From Lysinibacillus sphaericus OT4b.31 (GTDB lineage: Bacteria; Bacillota; Bacilli; Bacillales_A; Planococcaceae), in contig NZ_KB933398.1 in NCBI RefSeq assembly GCF_000392615.1, positions 2,657,757 to 2,721,756 of the forward strand: a stretch of 64,000 nucleotides of DNA, given 5' to 3'. The translations under genes were made by a program, and so were the position numbers. The notes beneath the pieces were generated by a model. It saw only the letters and a program-made list of their open reading frames with translations, ran no database searches and was not told the origin of the DNA. Position 1 is the first letter of the stretch, and each line of letters begins with the position of its first letter. Shown here piece by piece: positions 1-8,794 of the stretch.

Positions 1-399
1 ATGCCAGGAGGGATGCCGGGCGGAATGCCAGGCGGAATGCCAGGAGGGATGCCGGGCGGAATGCCAGGCGGAATGCCAGGAGGGATGCCGGGCGGAATGC
101 CAGGCGGAATGCCAGGAGGGATGCCGGGCGGAATGCCAGGCGGAATGCCAGGAGGGATGCCAGGCGGAATGCCAGGTAGATTCCCAGGAGGGATGCCGGG
201 CGGAATGCCAGGTGGTTTCCCAGGCGGAATGCCGGGTGGTTTCCCAGGCGGAATGCCAGGTGGTTTCCCAGGTGGGATGCCGGGTGGTTTCCCAGGCGGA
301 ATGCCGGGTGGTTTCCCAGGCGGGATGCCGGGTGGTTTCCCAGGTGGTTTCCCAGGCGGGATGCCGGGTGGTTTCCCAGGTGGTTTCCCAGGTGGAACA
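1..399 (+). repeat. 12-bp tandem repeat array encoding MPGG/FPGG
   Basis: Units of the type atgccaggcgga, then ttcccaggcgga, run from the window edge to about 399. Near identity at DNA level, including synonymous positions, suggests recent expansion or homogenisation, so copy number probably varies between strains. Confidence 0.9.
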
Positions 400-702
400 C
401 CTAGACCTGGCCAAGGGGGGCAAATGAACCCACCATCTCCGTCTCAAAACATGATTAATAGATATCAATTTTTAAGTCAAAATCCAGCACAAGCGCAAAG
501 TATGTTACAATCACAAGGTCCAGCAACATATGCAGTTGGTTGTGATGGTAGATGGACCATTGTTCTCTTAAGGAATGGACAGCTATTTTTAATGTATGTA
601 ATTTCAGCAAGCGTTACTGGTAATACTACTGGCATTATATGGCCGAATTTCACGTTTGCTTCATTCCCATCTTCCGCCATTTTAGCGTATTCTTGTAATT
701 AA
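1..702 (+). CDS. MPGG-repeat (glycine/methionine-rich) surface or spore protein, 5' end outside window
   Basis: The reading frame is already inside a tandem repeat at base 1, so the true start is almost certainly upstream and this is the 3' part. Residues 1 to about 133 are tetrapeptides M-P-G-G and F-P-G-G encoded by near-identical 12-bp units. The first half is purely Met-type and the second half alternates Met and Phe types. About 100 residues of non-repetitive sequence follow, with an Asn/Gln/Ser-rich linker and a hydrophobic, Cys-containing end ([16 protein letters not shown]). Such repeats occur in Bacillales spore-coat, exosporium and surface proteins. No enzymatic domain is visible, so the role is inferred from composition only. 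A strong hairpin terminator follows the stop codon. Confidence 0.75.
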
Positions 703-744
703 TAATACCCATTTATTATGAACCCGTGATGAATCACATATGAC

Positions 745-795
745 AATAATAAAATGATCCCACTGAATTATTCAGTGGGATTATTTTATTATTAT
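745..795 (+). terminator. Rho-independent terminator after the MPGG-repeat gene
   Basis: The arms gatcccactgaa and ttcagtgggat are flanked by A-rich sequence on the left and T-rich sequence on the right. It can work in both directions. The remaining 703-1065 gap shows no convincing gene. Confidence 0.85.
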
Positions 796-1065
796 TACAT
801 TTTTCGTTGTACCTTGGTCAGTCGTAACATCCAGCCTTCCCTTGAATAGTTGATTACTTTATGTCTAGTCAACAATTCCGATACGTGAGTTTTCACTTTT
901 CTTCTATAGTCAAATGTGAATTTATTGAATTTTAGAAAACCAACCACGAGTTTTGGTGACGAACCTAAATAACTCAATTAACCCATATTTTTATAATTGA
1001 TATAGTTGATCCAAATAATAGATAATTAAGTAGATAAAATCTATTTTATAGGAAGGAAAGAAGGT

Positions 1066-2673
1066 ATGAATAATAAATTTAAACAATATTTTCTAATCCC
1101 CGCTCTGTTAACTACATTATTTGCCTCTCCATTTAGTGCTGATGCCTCAGTAAATGACATACATATGTCTTATTTATATGGTGGAACTTCTAGCTCCTAT
1201 TTAGAAAATATAGATATGACTTTAGGTGCGTTAAATACAGCTACGCCAGGATTCTATGAATTAAACGCTGACGGTAGTTTAAAATCTTCAATTGATAAAA
1301 ATTTAATAGCAGAGTTACACAAAAGAAAATTAAAAGTCGTTCCATATATTACCAACAACTGGGATAGAAATTTAGCTCAAATGGCTATGAAAAATAGAGA
1401 AGTTTTATCTACTCAATTAGTAGATTCTGTAGTAAAAAATAACTTAGATGGCATAGATATTGATATTGAGAATTTAAACTATACCGATAAGGAAGTATTT
1501 ACAGATTTCATTAGATTATTAAATGAAAAAATGCCTAATGATAAAACAATATCTATAGCAGTTGCTGCAAATCCAAATGGATGGACGGTAGGATGGCATG
1601 GTTCTTATGATTATTTAAAACTAAGTGAATATAGTGATTATCTAATGTTAATGGCCTATGATGAAAGCTGGAATGGTGGTCCAGTAGGTCCTGTCGCTAG
1701 CTTATCATTTGTTGAAAATTCTATTATATCTTTATTAAATCTAGGTGTTGATTCAAAGAAAGTAGTTTTAGGCTTACCATTTTACGGGCGAATTTGGAAC
1801 GATGACGAGGAATTAGGTGGATATGGTGTAGCTAATAAATCTGTAAAAAGCATAGTTAATAATCATAAAGGAAAACTATATTTTGATAATACCTCAAAAT
1901 CAGCTTATGCTAAATTCACTGTTAGAGAAAGCGATTCACCAACATATATTGGTGGTAAAAAACTTTCAACGGGCAATTACACCATTTGGTATGAAAATGA
2001 TTTATCTTTAAAATATAAATTAAGATTAGTAGAGAAATACAATTTAAGAGGAACTGGTAGTTGGGATTTAACGCAAGCAGATAACGGAATATGGAAATTT
2101 TATTCGTCTTGGGCAAATGGACAACATAATTTTATAGATTCAGAAAATCATTGGGCTGAAAATGATATTATGTCTCTTTATAGAAAGGGATGGATAAGTG
2201 GGAAAAATGAATACACGTTTGACCCTAATGGTGATCTAACAAGGGCACAAGCTGTTACTATCCTTACAAACGCGATTGGTTTAAATGACAAAAAAGAAAC
2301 GGTACCCAATTACTTTACAGATGTTCCTACTGACCATTGGGCAAAACGGGCTATTGAACTCGCACATAAGTATCATATTGTTAATGGAACGAAACCAAAC
2401 GTGTTTGAACCAAATTCTCGAATTACAAGAGCTCAATTATCAGCAATATTATCAAGAATACTAGATTACCCATTAGATAATACGAATGAATGTCCTTTTT
2501 ATGATGTACAAAAAGGACATTGGGCGTACTCAGATATTTTAAAACTAAGTAGTCATGAAATTATTAAAGGTAAAGAAGACGGTCGATTTTACCCTAACGA
2601 ATTTGTTAAAAGAGCGCAAATGGCAGCGATGGTTAATCGTGCGAGTGGAGATTTAGAAAAATATCCAAAATAA
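1066..2673 (+). CDS. Secreted GH18-family glycosidase with three SLH domains
   Basis: This 535-residue protein has a signal peptide (cleavage near ADA at about 25-27) and a GH18 catalytic barrel. The signature DGIDIDIE lies at residues 128-135, with Glu135 the expected proton donor. GH18 barrels of this kind in spore formers are mostly chitinase-like or peptidoglycan N-acetylglucosaminidases of the YaaH/SleL type. Three S-layer-homology domains follow from about residue 357 to 530, each with the HWA and T/KRAQ-type motifs, and should anchor it to secondary cell-wall polymer. Start chosen on the RBS aggaagg shortly upstream. It is monocistronic, with a 17-bp stem terminator. Substrate (chitin or peptidoglycan) cannot be decided from sequence alone. 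Confidence 0.9.
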   Translation: MNNKFKQYFLIPALLTTLFASPFSADASVNDIHMSYLYGGTSSSYLENIDMTLGALNTATPGFYELNADGSLKSSIDKNLIAELHKRKLKVVPYITNNWDRNLAQMAMKNREVLSTQLVDSVVKNNLDGIDIDIENLNYTDKEVFTDFIRLLNEKMPNDKTISIAVAANPNGWTVGWHGSYDYLKLSEYSDYLMLMAYDESWNGGPVGPVASLSFVENSIISLLNLGVDSKKVVLGLPFYGRIWNDDEELGGYGVANKSVKSIVNNHKGKLYFDNTSKSAYAKFTVRESDSPTYIGGKKLSTGNYTIWYENDLSLKYKLRLVEKYNLRGTGSWDLTQADNGIWKFYSSWANGQHNFIDSENHWAENDIMSLYRKGWISGKNEYTFDPNGDLTRAQAVTILTNAIGLNDKKETVPNYFTDVPTDHWAKRAIELAHKYHIVNGTKPNVFEPNSRITRAQLSAILSRILDYPLDNTNECPFYDVQKGHWAYSDILKLSSHEIIKGKEDGRFYPNEFVKRAQMAAMVNRASGDLEKYPK

Positions 2674-2725
2674 AATAATTAACATCCTCCTCCAAGAAAG
2701 TGTTGATAAATAAGGTAAAGTAAAT

Positions 2726-2768
2726 ACAGGGCTTCATCTACAAACGTGTAGATGAAGCCCTGTTTTTA
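2726..2768 (+). terminator. Strong terminator after the GH18-SLH gene
   Basis: A perfect 17-bp stem (2726-2742 with 2747-2763), a 4-base loop and a following T run. Confidence 0.93.
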
Positions 2769-2770
2769 AC

Positions 2771-2887
2771 TTACTTTCCCCCTTTGTCGAAATCCTTCAT
2801 CTTGTTCGGTCCTATAAAGATAATCTCCCCTACATCATTAGGGGCGACGGTATTTCTTTCAGGGCCTACAATTTTTTTATATCGATG
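2771..2887 (-). pseudogene. C-terminal gene relic (about 38 codons)
   Basis: On the minus strand a frame reads HRYKKIVGPERN..., then ...GEIIFIGPNKMKDFDKGG, then stop. It has protein-like composition but no start codon and a stop just upstream. It looks like the tail of a gene whose body has been lost. Family not recognised. The rest of 2888-3023 holds only a GC-rich stretch (about 2940-2990) resembling the intergenic repeats at 11.8 and 29.3 kb. Confidence 0.3.
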
Positions 2888-3023
2888 CTAGGCACATGCA
2901 AGCCGACTAAATTAATTTGTTTTTTGTAATTTGCTATGTGAGGCTCAGCTCACGCCCGCGAAAAAGCTATCGCTCTTAGTGGAATGTGCGGTCAAGTACA
3001 TATTTTGAAAAAGCGCCAAAAAA

Positions 3024-3563
3024 TCATTCTAAAGTAAGACGTTTTCCCTGAATTACACGCACTTGATTTAAAATCAGTGCACCTAACATCTGAATAATCG
3101 TCTTCACAATAATTTGTCCCAAAATGGCGGCTGGTACTGCTTCCCAATTCAGCATATTGGCTCCAAGCGGACTCAAGCCAATTACTACGAAAATAACGGA
3201 ATCCAGAAATCCTCCAACAATTCCGCTATAAAACACACGCCAAGCCATTGGTAGTTTCAATCGGGTATAGATTTCTGTATCGGCTGTTTCAGCGACAACA
3301 AATGAAAGTGCCGATGCCACCACAATCAATAGTGTATCCCCGAGCATGAATGAAACCACTGCGGATAAGATTAGAGCTGTAATGATAAACAAATAGGTCT
3401 TTGCTCTACCATATTTATTTTGCACAAGATCCCGGAAAATGAAGGTCGCTCCAATCAACAGAGTCCCCATTGGAACAATAAACATGCCAAACTGTAATGG
3501 CGCAAATGCTGCCGTTACTACATTAGCAATGACAATAGATAATAAATAAAATAATATTCTCAT
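3024..3563 (-). CDS. Queuosine-precursor transporter, YhhQ/VUT family
   Basis: This 179-residue integral membrane protein has about six hydrophobic segments and resembles the VUT/YhhQ (DUF165) family, which imports queuine or preQ-type precursors. ATG at 3563 is preferred over an upstream in-frame TTG because the TTG lies inside the RBS (ttgaggag, 7 bases before the ATG). It lies 46 bp downstream of queE in the same direction, so it is probably the last gene of the queC-queD-queE unit and shares its preQ1 riboswitch. That position supports a role in scavenging the same modified base. The exact substrate is inferred from family and context. Confidence 0.85.
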   Translation of the reverse strand: MRILFYLLSIVIANVVTAAFAPLQFGMFIVPMGTLLIGATFIFRDLVQNKYGRAKTYLFIITALILSAVVSFMLGDTLLIVVASALSFVVAETADTEIYTRLKLPMAWRVFYSGIVGGFLDSVIFVVIGLSPLGANMLNWEAVPAAILGQIIVKTIIQMLGALILNQVRVIQGKRLTLE

Positions 3564-3609
3564 GATGTTACTCCTCAAGTAAATTTAAAGACCGTTTTGA
3601 AACTGCCCA

Positions 3610-4338
3610 CTATACACCTCTTTTATTTCCCCAAACAAGGGCATGCAGCTGTGGCAGTACTTTAACATCTCTTAATCCCTCATCTTCAATCACCCTGTCA
3701 ATTAGCGCTTGGTACTTCTCTAATAAATGGCTAATCAGCAGCGGATTATCAGTCGTCGTAATATCATCATTACCGACTTGTAGATAAAAAGGAATCGTCG
3801 GATATCGAAGGTGAATTTGCTTAGCATAAGCATAATCCTCTTCATTAAAAACGACTATTTTGAGGGAAGTATGCTGATTGCTGTTTCGATTTTGAAGTTT
3901 TCCGAGGATATCAGATAGTACCGTATAGTCTGTGGTCATTCCGGAACTAGGAGGCTTGGGTGAAATCGTCAGTTCATCGATATCATATAGCCATTCTTGC
4001 CATCTGCTTCCCTGTGTCTCTACTCCGACCTTTATGTCGTTTTCTTTTAAAATAGCAATGAGCGCTTCCAAATTTCGAAAGAGTGCAGGATTTCCACCCG
4101 AAATCGTGACAAATGAAAAACCACTGCCTCCGAGTCGTTTCAACTCAGACCAAATCTCATCTGCTGTCATTTGGACAATCAGATGCTTTCCGCTGCCATC
4201 CCATGTAAACGATGAATCACACCAGGAACAGGAATAGTCACAGCCAGCAGTCCGCACAAACATCGTCTTCTGTCCAACTACCATACCCTCGCCTTGAATG
4301 GTCGGTCCAAAAATCTCGATAACGGGTACCTTACTCAA
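3610..4338 (-). CDS. queE: 7-carboxy-7-deazaguanine synthase (radical SAM)
   Basis: Converts 6-carboxytetrahydropterin to 7-carboxy-7-deazaguanine, the second dedicated step to preQ0/queuosine. The protein starts SKVPVIEIFGPTIQGEG and carries the radical-SAM cluster motif CDYSCSWC with Cys33, Cys37 and Cys40. A TTG start at 4338 gives 242 residues, matching the usual Bacillus length; the frame can be extended upstream, but that part is not family-like. The start overlaps the end of queD by 8 bp, indicating translational coupling. It sits in the order queC-queD-queE-transporter. Confidence 0.93.
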   Translation of the reverse strand: MSKVPVIEIFGPTIQGEGMVVGQKTMFVRTAGCDYSCSWCDSSFTWDGSGKHLIVQMTADEIWSELKRLGGSGFSFVTISGGNPALFRNLEALIAILKENDIKVGVETQGSRWQEWLYDIDELTISPKPPSSGMTTDYTVLSDILGKLQNRNSNQHTSLKIVVFNEEDYAYAKQIHLRYPTIPFYLQVGNDDITTTDNPLLISHLLEKYQALIDRVIEDEGLRDVKVLPQLHALVWGNKRGV

Positions 4339-4804
4339 CTTCCATCCACTCCCGTCGCGCTTCAGCATAGCTTGTCGGAGTCTCATACAGCCTGATAAAC
4401 TCTACACGCGCCCCGTTATATCGTTGTTCATCATGCAAGGCTTCCGCTAACTTTTCGTAAATCCAGACTACAATGTTCTCAGCCGTTGTATTCATCGGTG
4501 GAAGCGTTTCATTTAAATAACGATGATCCAAATAAATGTCTATTTTTTGTTTCCAAATTTCTTTTATATCACCAAAGTCAATCATCAAACCGCGTTCATC
4601 TGTGAATCCACTCAACCCTAATACAGCACGATACGTATGGCCATGCAAATTTTTGCATTTCCCATCATAATCATGTAAATGATGGGCTGCATCGAAGGTA
4701 AATTCCTTGCTCACGAGAACACGTTTTGAATGATAGTTCAATTGATTCCTTTGAATATCTTCATCTATTTTTTGGAGCTTCTCGACAATTTTAAAATGAA
4801 ACAT
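4331..4804 (-). CDS. queD: 6-carboxy-5,6,7,8-tetrahydropterin synthase
   Basis: A tunnelling-fold enzyme that turns dihydroneopterin triphosphate into 6-carboxytetrahydropterin, the entry step of the preQ0 pathway. At 157 residues it is close to the family length. The zinc and catalytic motifs are visible as AAHHLHDYDGKCKNLHGH (His41/42, Cys50, His54, His56). The RBS ggag lies inside the end of queC, and the start is 3 bp after its stop. queE overlaps the 3' end. Middle gene of the riboswitch-controlled queuosine-precursor operon. Confidence 0.94.
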   Translation of the reverse strand: MFHFKIVEKLQKIDEDIQRNQLNYHSKRVLVSKEFTFDAAHHLHDYDGKCKNLHGHTYRAVLGLSGFTDERGLMIDFGDIKEIWKQKIDIYLDHRYLNETLPPMNTTAENIVVWIYEKLAEALHDEQRYNGARVEFIRLYETPTSYAEARREWMEVE

Positions 4805-4807
4805 GCC

Positions 4808-5470
4808 TTAAGACTCCTTTCTGAAGCTTAAATACTCATCTAGCCCTTTTTTTCGCAGTTTACACGCCGGGCATTCACCACAACCATCTGCTATTACACC
4901 GTTATAACAAGTTAACGTTCTTTCCCGAACAAACTCAAGCGCCCCAAGCTGATCAGCAAGCTCCCATGTCTGTACCTTATTCAGCCACATTAACGGTGTA
5001 TCAATCACAAAGGAATCATCCATAGATAAATTTAACGTTACATTCAAGGATTTTATAAAAATATCCCGGCAATCCGGATATCCACTAAAATCCGTTTCAC
5101 AAACACCAGTTACGATATGCTTGGCTCCAACTTGACTCGCCAAAACGCCCGCAAATGAAAGAAAGAGCAAATTCCGGCCAGGCACAAAAGTCGATGGAAG
5201 CCCGCCATCTTCTCCGTCTTCTACTTCGATGTCTTGTCGTGTCAATGCATTCGGAGCAAGCTGATTCAGGAGCGACATATCAAGAATGTGATGCGTGACA
5301 CCAAGTTCCGCTGCTATCTCCTTTGCACATTCAATTTCAAGAAGATGCCTTTGACCATAATCAAAAGTCACCGCTTCAACCTCTTCAAAATGTTCTTGTG
5401 CCCACAACAAACAAGTGGTACTGTCCTGACCTCCACTAAACACAACAATTGCTTTTTCCTGCTTCTTCAT
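4808..5470 (-). CDS. queC: 7-cyano-7-deazaguanine (preQ0) synthase
   Basis: An ATP-dependent enzyme making preQ0 from 7-carboxy-7-deazaguanine and ammonia. The PP-loop SGGQDS lies near residue 12. A Cys4 zinc site is formed by Cys188, Cys197, Cys200 and Cys203 in the C-terminal CGECPAC region. Length (220) is typical. First gene after the preQ1 riboswitch at 5529-5562. The leader between aptamer and start codon contains the predicted terminator hairpin, so expression should fall when preQ1 is abundant. Confidence 0.95.
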   Translation of the reverse strand: MKKQEKAIVVFSGGQDSTTCLLWAQEHFEEVEAVTFDYGQRHLLEIECAKEIAAELGVTHHILDMSLLNQLAPNALTRQDIEVEDGEDGGLPSTFVPGRNLLFLSFAGVLASQVGAKHIVTGVCETDFSGYPDCRDIFIKSLNVTLNLSMDDSFVIDTPLMWLNKVQTWELADQLGALEFVRERTLTCYNGVIADGCGECPACKLRKKGLDEYLSFRKES

Positions 5471-5483
5471 CTGTAAAAACTCC

Positions 5484-5528
5484 CTTATAACGAAAAAAAC
5501 AGCACACTAAGAAAAATGCTGTTTTCTT
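5484..5528 (-). terminator. Riboswitch-linked terminator upstream of queC
   Basis: Downstream of the aptamer the minus strand reads aaaacagca...tgctgttttttt. The aptamer-proximal ctaagaa can alternatively pair with the ttcttag inside this hairpin. This is the expected arrangement for a transcription-attenuating switch. Confidence 0.75.
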
Positions 5529-5562
5529 CTTAGTTTTTTTAAGAGGGTAGCTAAAACCTCTT
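5529..5562 (-). promoter_or_regulatory. preQ1-I riboswitch controlling queC-queD-queE-transporter
   Basis: Minus strand shows agaggttttagctaccctct followed by an A-rich tail and actaag. This is the preQ1 class I layout: P1 hairpin, loop Cys-binding core, and an A-rich 3' tail forming the H-type pseudoknot. Confidence 0.92.
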
Positions 5563-5587
5563 CCTTCATTGATAAGACTTTCCAAAT

Positions 5588-6088
5588 TTATCGATTATCG
5601 ATTTTTTCTGGATTAAGATCGTGATTCATTAAACGATAATTCGCTATTTCTTCGTATTTAGTTTCTGGTTTCCCATAGTTACACCATGGATCAATCGAGA
5701 TTCCTCCACGTGGCGTAAATTTACCCCAAACCTCGATATATCTTGGATCAAGTAATTTAATTAAATCGTTCATAATGATATTGACGCAATCTTCGTGGAA
5801 ATCGCCATGATTTCTAAAACTAAATAAATATAATTTTAGTGATTTACTCTCCACAATTTTTTTATCCGGGATGTATGAGATGTACATCGTCGCAAAATCA
5901 GGCTGATTGGTAAGCGGACATAAACTAGTGAACTCTGGACAATTAAACTTGACGAAATAATCTCGATTGGAATGAAGATTGTCTACTGCCTCCAATACTT
6001 CGGGTGCATATTCGTATGAATATTGCGTACCTTGATTACCTAATAGTGTTAAATCCTTCAGTCCTTCTTCATGGCTTCGGCCAGACAT
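5588..6088 (-). CDS. queF: NADPH-dependent 7-cyano-7-deazaguanine reductase
   Basis: Reduces preQ0 to preQ1. This is the short, unimodular QueF (166 residues, as in Bacillus). The motif [10 protein letters not shown] provides the nucleophilic Cys57, with Asp64 downstream in QPDFA; the conserved ESKSLKLYL and FHEDC segments are intact. ATG at 6088 follows a good RBS (aaggagg, 6-base spacer), so the longer in-frame extension is rejected. It has its own preQ1 riboswitch upstream and is separated from queC by the second one, giving two independently sensed units in the same pathway. Confidence 0.95.
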   Translation of the reverse strand: MSGRSHEEGLKDLTLLGNQGTQYSYEYAPEVLEAVDNLHSNRDYFVKFNCPEFTSLCPLTNQPDFATMYISYIPDKKIVESKSLKLYLFSFRNHGDFHEDCVNIIMNDLIKLLDPRYIEVWGKFTPRGGISIDPWCNYGKPETKYEEIANYRLMNHDLNPEKIDNR

Positions 6089-6172
6089 AAAAAAACCTCC
6101 TTGTAAAATGTTTCCCAACACTTTTCAAGAGAGGCATCACCAATCATTCTATTAAAACATAAGTAAAAACAT

Positions 6173-6201
6173 AAAAAAGCCACGTCCGATATGGACATGG
6201 C
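6173..6201 (-). terminator. Riboswitch-linked terminator upstream of queF
   Basis: Minus strand gccatgtcc, loop atat, cggacgtggc, then six T. The stem contains one T-G wobble pair and lies directly downstream of the aptamer. Confidence 0.82.
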
Positions 6202-6218
6202 ATATTGTCATGTTTCCA

Positions 6219-6253
6219 TAGTTTTTTATAGAGGGTATCAGCTATGAACCTCT
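6219..6253 (-). promoter_or_regulatory. preQ1-I riboswitch controlling queF
   Basis: Minus strand agaggttcatagctgatacc followed by ctctataaaaaacta closely matches the preQ1-I consensus. Confidence 0.92.
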
Positions 6254-6286
6254 CCCGTTCTAGTCCGGGCATTCTTTTCTTCTATC

Positions 6287-6315
6287 ATAATATAAAATAT
6301 GGTGGAAAACGTCAA
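6287..6315 (-). promoter_or_regulatory. Sigma-A promoter for the queF transcript
   Basis: -35 ttgacg (6310-6315) and -10 tattat (6287-6292) on the minus strand, with a 17-bp spacer, about 35 bases upstream of the aptamer. Confidence 0.8.
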
Positions 6316-6419
6316 ATGAAAATTTTCAAATAAAATCTTACACCCTTGTACTTGGCTAACCACATTTTCAGCCTTCGCGGTTCTGGTACACCCTATAAAT
6401 TACGTCCGTGCCCGGCACA

Positions 6420-6457
6420 CAAAAGTTCTTTATGACACGTGTCATAAAGAACTTTTG
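6420..6457. repeat. 38-bp perfect palindrome
   Basis: The arm caaaagttctttatgacac is followed with no gap by its exact reverse complement. It lies between the queF leader and the DUF418 gene. No T tract follows directly, so it is not a typical terminator; it could be a cruciform, an operator or a repeat-element core. Confidence 0.85.
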
Positions 6458-6534
6458 ACTCCTGTGAATAGGCTTCTATTCTGTTTCTCTTTATCATTTA
6501 ATTATAAGAAAACAAAGAAAGAGTGATATAAATA

Positions 6535-7665
6535 ATGCAAACGAATCAAAGGTTACCGTTAATCGACATTTTACGTGGTTTTGCGGTATTGGGAACACTC
6601 GGTACAAATATTTGGATTTTTGCTTATCTCGGCGACTTATCTTACATTACAACGAGTCACTATTCGGGTTGGTGGTCATTCGATGATTTTCTACGAATGC
6701 TCGTGTTATTTTTCGTAAATGGGAAGCTTTTAGGACTGTTAACCATTATGTTTGGGGTTGGTCTAGAATTAAAATACCAACAATCCATTCGAAAAGGGAA
6801 TGCATGGCCAGGTGTCTATATTTGGACTGTTTTATTCTTGTTTGTAGAGGGTTTTATCCATTTCACATTGGTTATGGAATATGATATTTTGATGAGTTAC
6901 GCTGTGACCGCAATCCTCGTTGCCTTTATTGTAAAAGCTGGTGATAAAACCATTCATCGCGCTTTATATACGATTGGAGGGTTTCATGCGCTGATGATAC
7001 TGCTACTTTTAATAAGTGCCTTCCAAGGTGCTAATATGTCTTTGCCTAGTAACGAGTCGATTGTCACGATTTATCAACATGGTACTTGGTTTGAACAAAT
7101 CTACAATCGTTTAACGAATTTTTGGTTTTTTAGAACGGAAGCCATTTTTATTATTCCAATGAATATCTTCTTATTTTTACTGGGTGTGAAGTTAATGCGT
7201 ACTGGCGTATTTGCACAAGATGAACATGGACGCCATATGCGCAAAAAGTTATTGTCGATTGGGCTTTATATTGGTGTACCATTAAATCTCCTTATTTTTA
7301 TTCCTGGAGGCGCTTTTGATTTCCCTGTTCGCTACTTATTTGCGCCGCTCCTATCACTTGGGTATATTGGCATTATAGGTAAACTGATAGAATATAAAAA
7401 GGTAGATTGGCTATGGCAGCGATTTGGAGAAGTTGGTAAAATGTCTTTAAGTTGCTATGTTTTACAAAATGTGCTGTCATCTATTATTTTCTATGGTTGG
7501 GGCTTCGGATTAGGTGGAAAGCTGTCTAGCTTCGAGGTGATTGGCATGTGGATTGTCCTGTCCCTTTTCCAACTGTTCATTGCTCATATTTTCTTAAAGC
7601 ATTTCCATTATGGACCGTTGGAATGGCTTCGAAAACATGCGGTTCAAGCCGTTGCACATAAATAA
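6535..7665 (+). CDS. DUF418 (YeiB-like) multipass membrane protein
   Basis: A 376-residue protein with about ten hydrophobic segments and the N-terminal RLPLIDILRGFAVLGTLGTN signature of the DUF418/YeiB family, distantly related to membrane acyltransferases. Biochemical function of the family is poorly defined. The RBS (agaaagagtg) is moderate. A two-component kinase/regulator pair follows in the same direction with no obvious terminator between, so the three may be co-transcribed. The membrane protein could be the target or the signal partner of the pair. Confidence 0.85.
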   Translation: MQTNQRLPLIDILRGFAVLGTLGTNIWIFAYLGDLSYITTSHYSGWWSFDDFLRMLVLFFVNGKLLGLLTIMFGVGLELKYQQSIRKGNAWPGVYIWTVLFLFVEGFIHFTLVMEYDILMSYAVTAILVAFIVKAGDKTIHRALYTIGGFHALMILLLLISAFQGANMSLPSNESIVTIYQHGTWFEQIYNRLTNFWFFRTEAIFIIPMNIFLFLLGVKLMRTGVFAQDEHGRHMRKKLLSIGLYIGVPLNLLIFIPGGAFDFPVRYLFAPLLSLGYIGIIGKLIEYKKVDWLWQRFGEVGKMSLSCYVLQNVLSSIIFYGWGFGLGGKLSSFEVIGMWIVLSLFQLFIAHIFLKHFHYGPLEWLRKHAVQAVAHK

Positions 7666-7687
7666 TCGACAAGGGTTGGTGTAAAGT

Positions 7688-8794
7688 ATAAAAATATATC
7701 CGAAAGATCAAGCAAAGCAATATTTAATTATCGACGCAGTATCCATTATTTTTTTACTATCCATGGTATTAAGCTCAAACTCGGAGTTACCAGTCATAGC
7801 AAAAATAATTGTCTTGGTGCTATTGCTAACCGCATTTTATTTTGCATTATGGTATAAAGATTGGCGCCTTCATTTGGCAGCCTTAACGGGTTTCTTTCTT
7901 ATTACAATACTTGGCATCTATGAAGGCTCTATCATGTTAATCTTTGGATTTAGCTTTGCCGATTTAGTAGGAAGAGCGAAAGTCAAATGGCATATTGCTT
8001 CGGCAATGCTTGCTATTGCTCTGATGTTTATCGTTGTTTTATGGGTTGAAACAGGCGAGCTATTCAAAATAGACGACCCCGTTATACTTCCTATTATGAT
8101 GATTCAGCTTGTCTTTCCCGTGCTGATTTACTATGTAGAAAAAGCAAAAAATTTAAAAGTTGAGTTAGCAACGGTCAATACACAACTTGTAAAACAGCAC
8201 GAAAGGCAACGTATTGCCAGAGATCTCCATGATACGATTGGCCACACCCTCACAATGATTAAGTTAAAAACAGAGCTGACAACAAAATTAGTGGACAAAG
8301 ATTCATCTCGAGTAAAAGACGAGTTGCAAGATATTTTAGCAACAACGCGTACTGCACTTAAACAAGTAAGAAAGTTAGTGTCTGATATGAATTTCATTTC
8401 ATTAGAAAGTGAGCTTTTACACTGTGAAAAACTACTGCAGTCAGCTGATATCGACATCAAAATGACTAACAAATGCCCAAAAATCCTATTATCAAGCGTA
8501 GAGGAAACGATGCTAGCCTTATGTGTAAGAGAAGCAACAACGAATATCCTCAAACATAGTCAAGCAAAGTCTTGTATTGTAGAAATCGACTATAGTGACC
8601 ATATCTATCAGCTGGACATACTAGATAACGGCATAGGTTTGAAAAATCAAGGCCTTGGGAACGGCATATCATCTATGAAGGAAAGAATGACTATCCTTCA
8701 AGGCACTGCAACGATTGATAATTTTTCACACGGTGGAACCATTGTTTCGTTAAAATTACCGTTCCAACACTATCGAAAGGAGCCCATTAAATGA
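7688..8794 (+). CDS. Sensor histidine kinase, DesK-like (HisKA_3 type)
   Basis: Membrane sensor kinase: several N-terminal transmembrane segments, an H-box IARDLHDTIGH, an N-box EATTNILKH and a G-box LDNGIGL ending in GGTIVSLKLPF. The first ATG in frame (7763) cuts into a predicted first membrane helix. The 25 codons upstream, from an ATA codon at 7688, read as plausible protein (KDQAKQYLIIDAVSIIFLL), with a purine-rich aaggg upstream and a stop just before. I therefore extend to 7688, but an AUA start is rare and the start is uncertain. The stop overlaps the next ATG by 4 bases. Signal unknown. Confidence 0.8.
   Translation: MKIYPKDQAKQYLIIDAVSIIFLLSMVLSSNSELPVIAKIIVLVLLLTAFYFALWYKDWRLHLAALTGFFLITILGIYEGSIMLIFGFSFADLVGRAKVKWHIASAMLAIALMFIVVLWVETGELFKIDDPVILPIMMIQLVFPVLIYYVEKAKNLKVELATVNTQLVKQHERQRIARDLHDTIGHTLTMIKLKTELTTKLVDKDSSRVKDELQDILATTRTALKQVRKLVSDMNFISLESELLHCEKLLQSADIDIKMTNKCPKILLSSVEETMLALCVREATTNILKHSQAKSCIVEIDYSDHIYQLDILDNGIGLKNQGLGNGISSMKERMTILQGTATIDNFSHGGTIVSLKLPFQHYRKEPIK

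Noticed and set aside
212-427. Second long frame over the MPGG repeats
   Set aside because: Produced by the repeat itself in another frame ([12 protein letters not shown]...); no RBS.
795-977. 60-codon minus-strand frame
   Set aside because: No RBS, no protein-like composition, lies in AT-rich gap between terminated genes.
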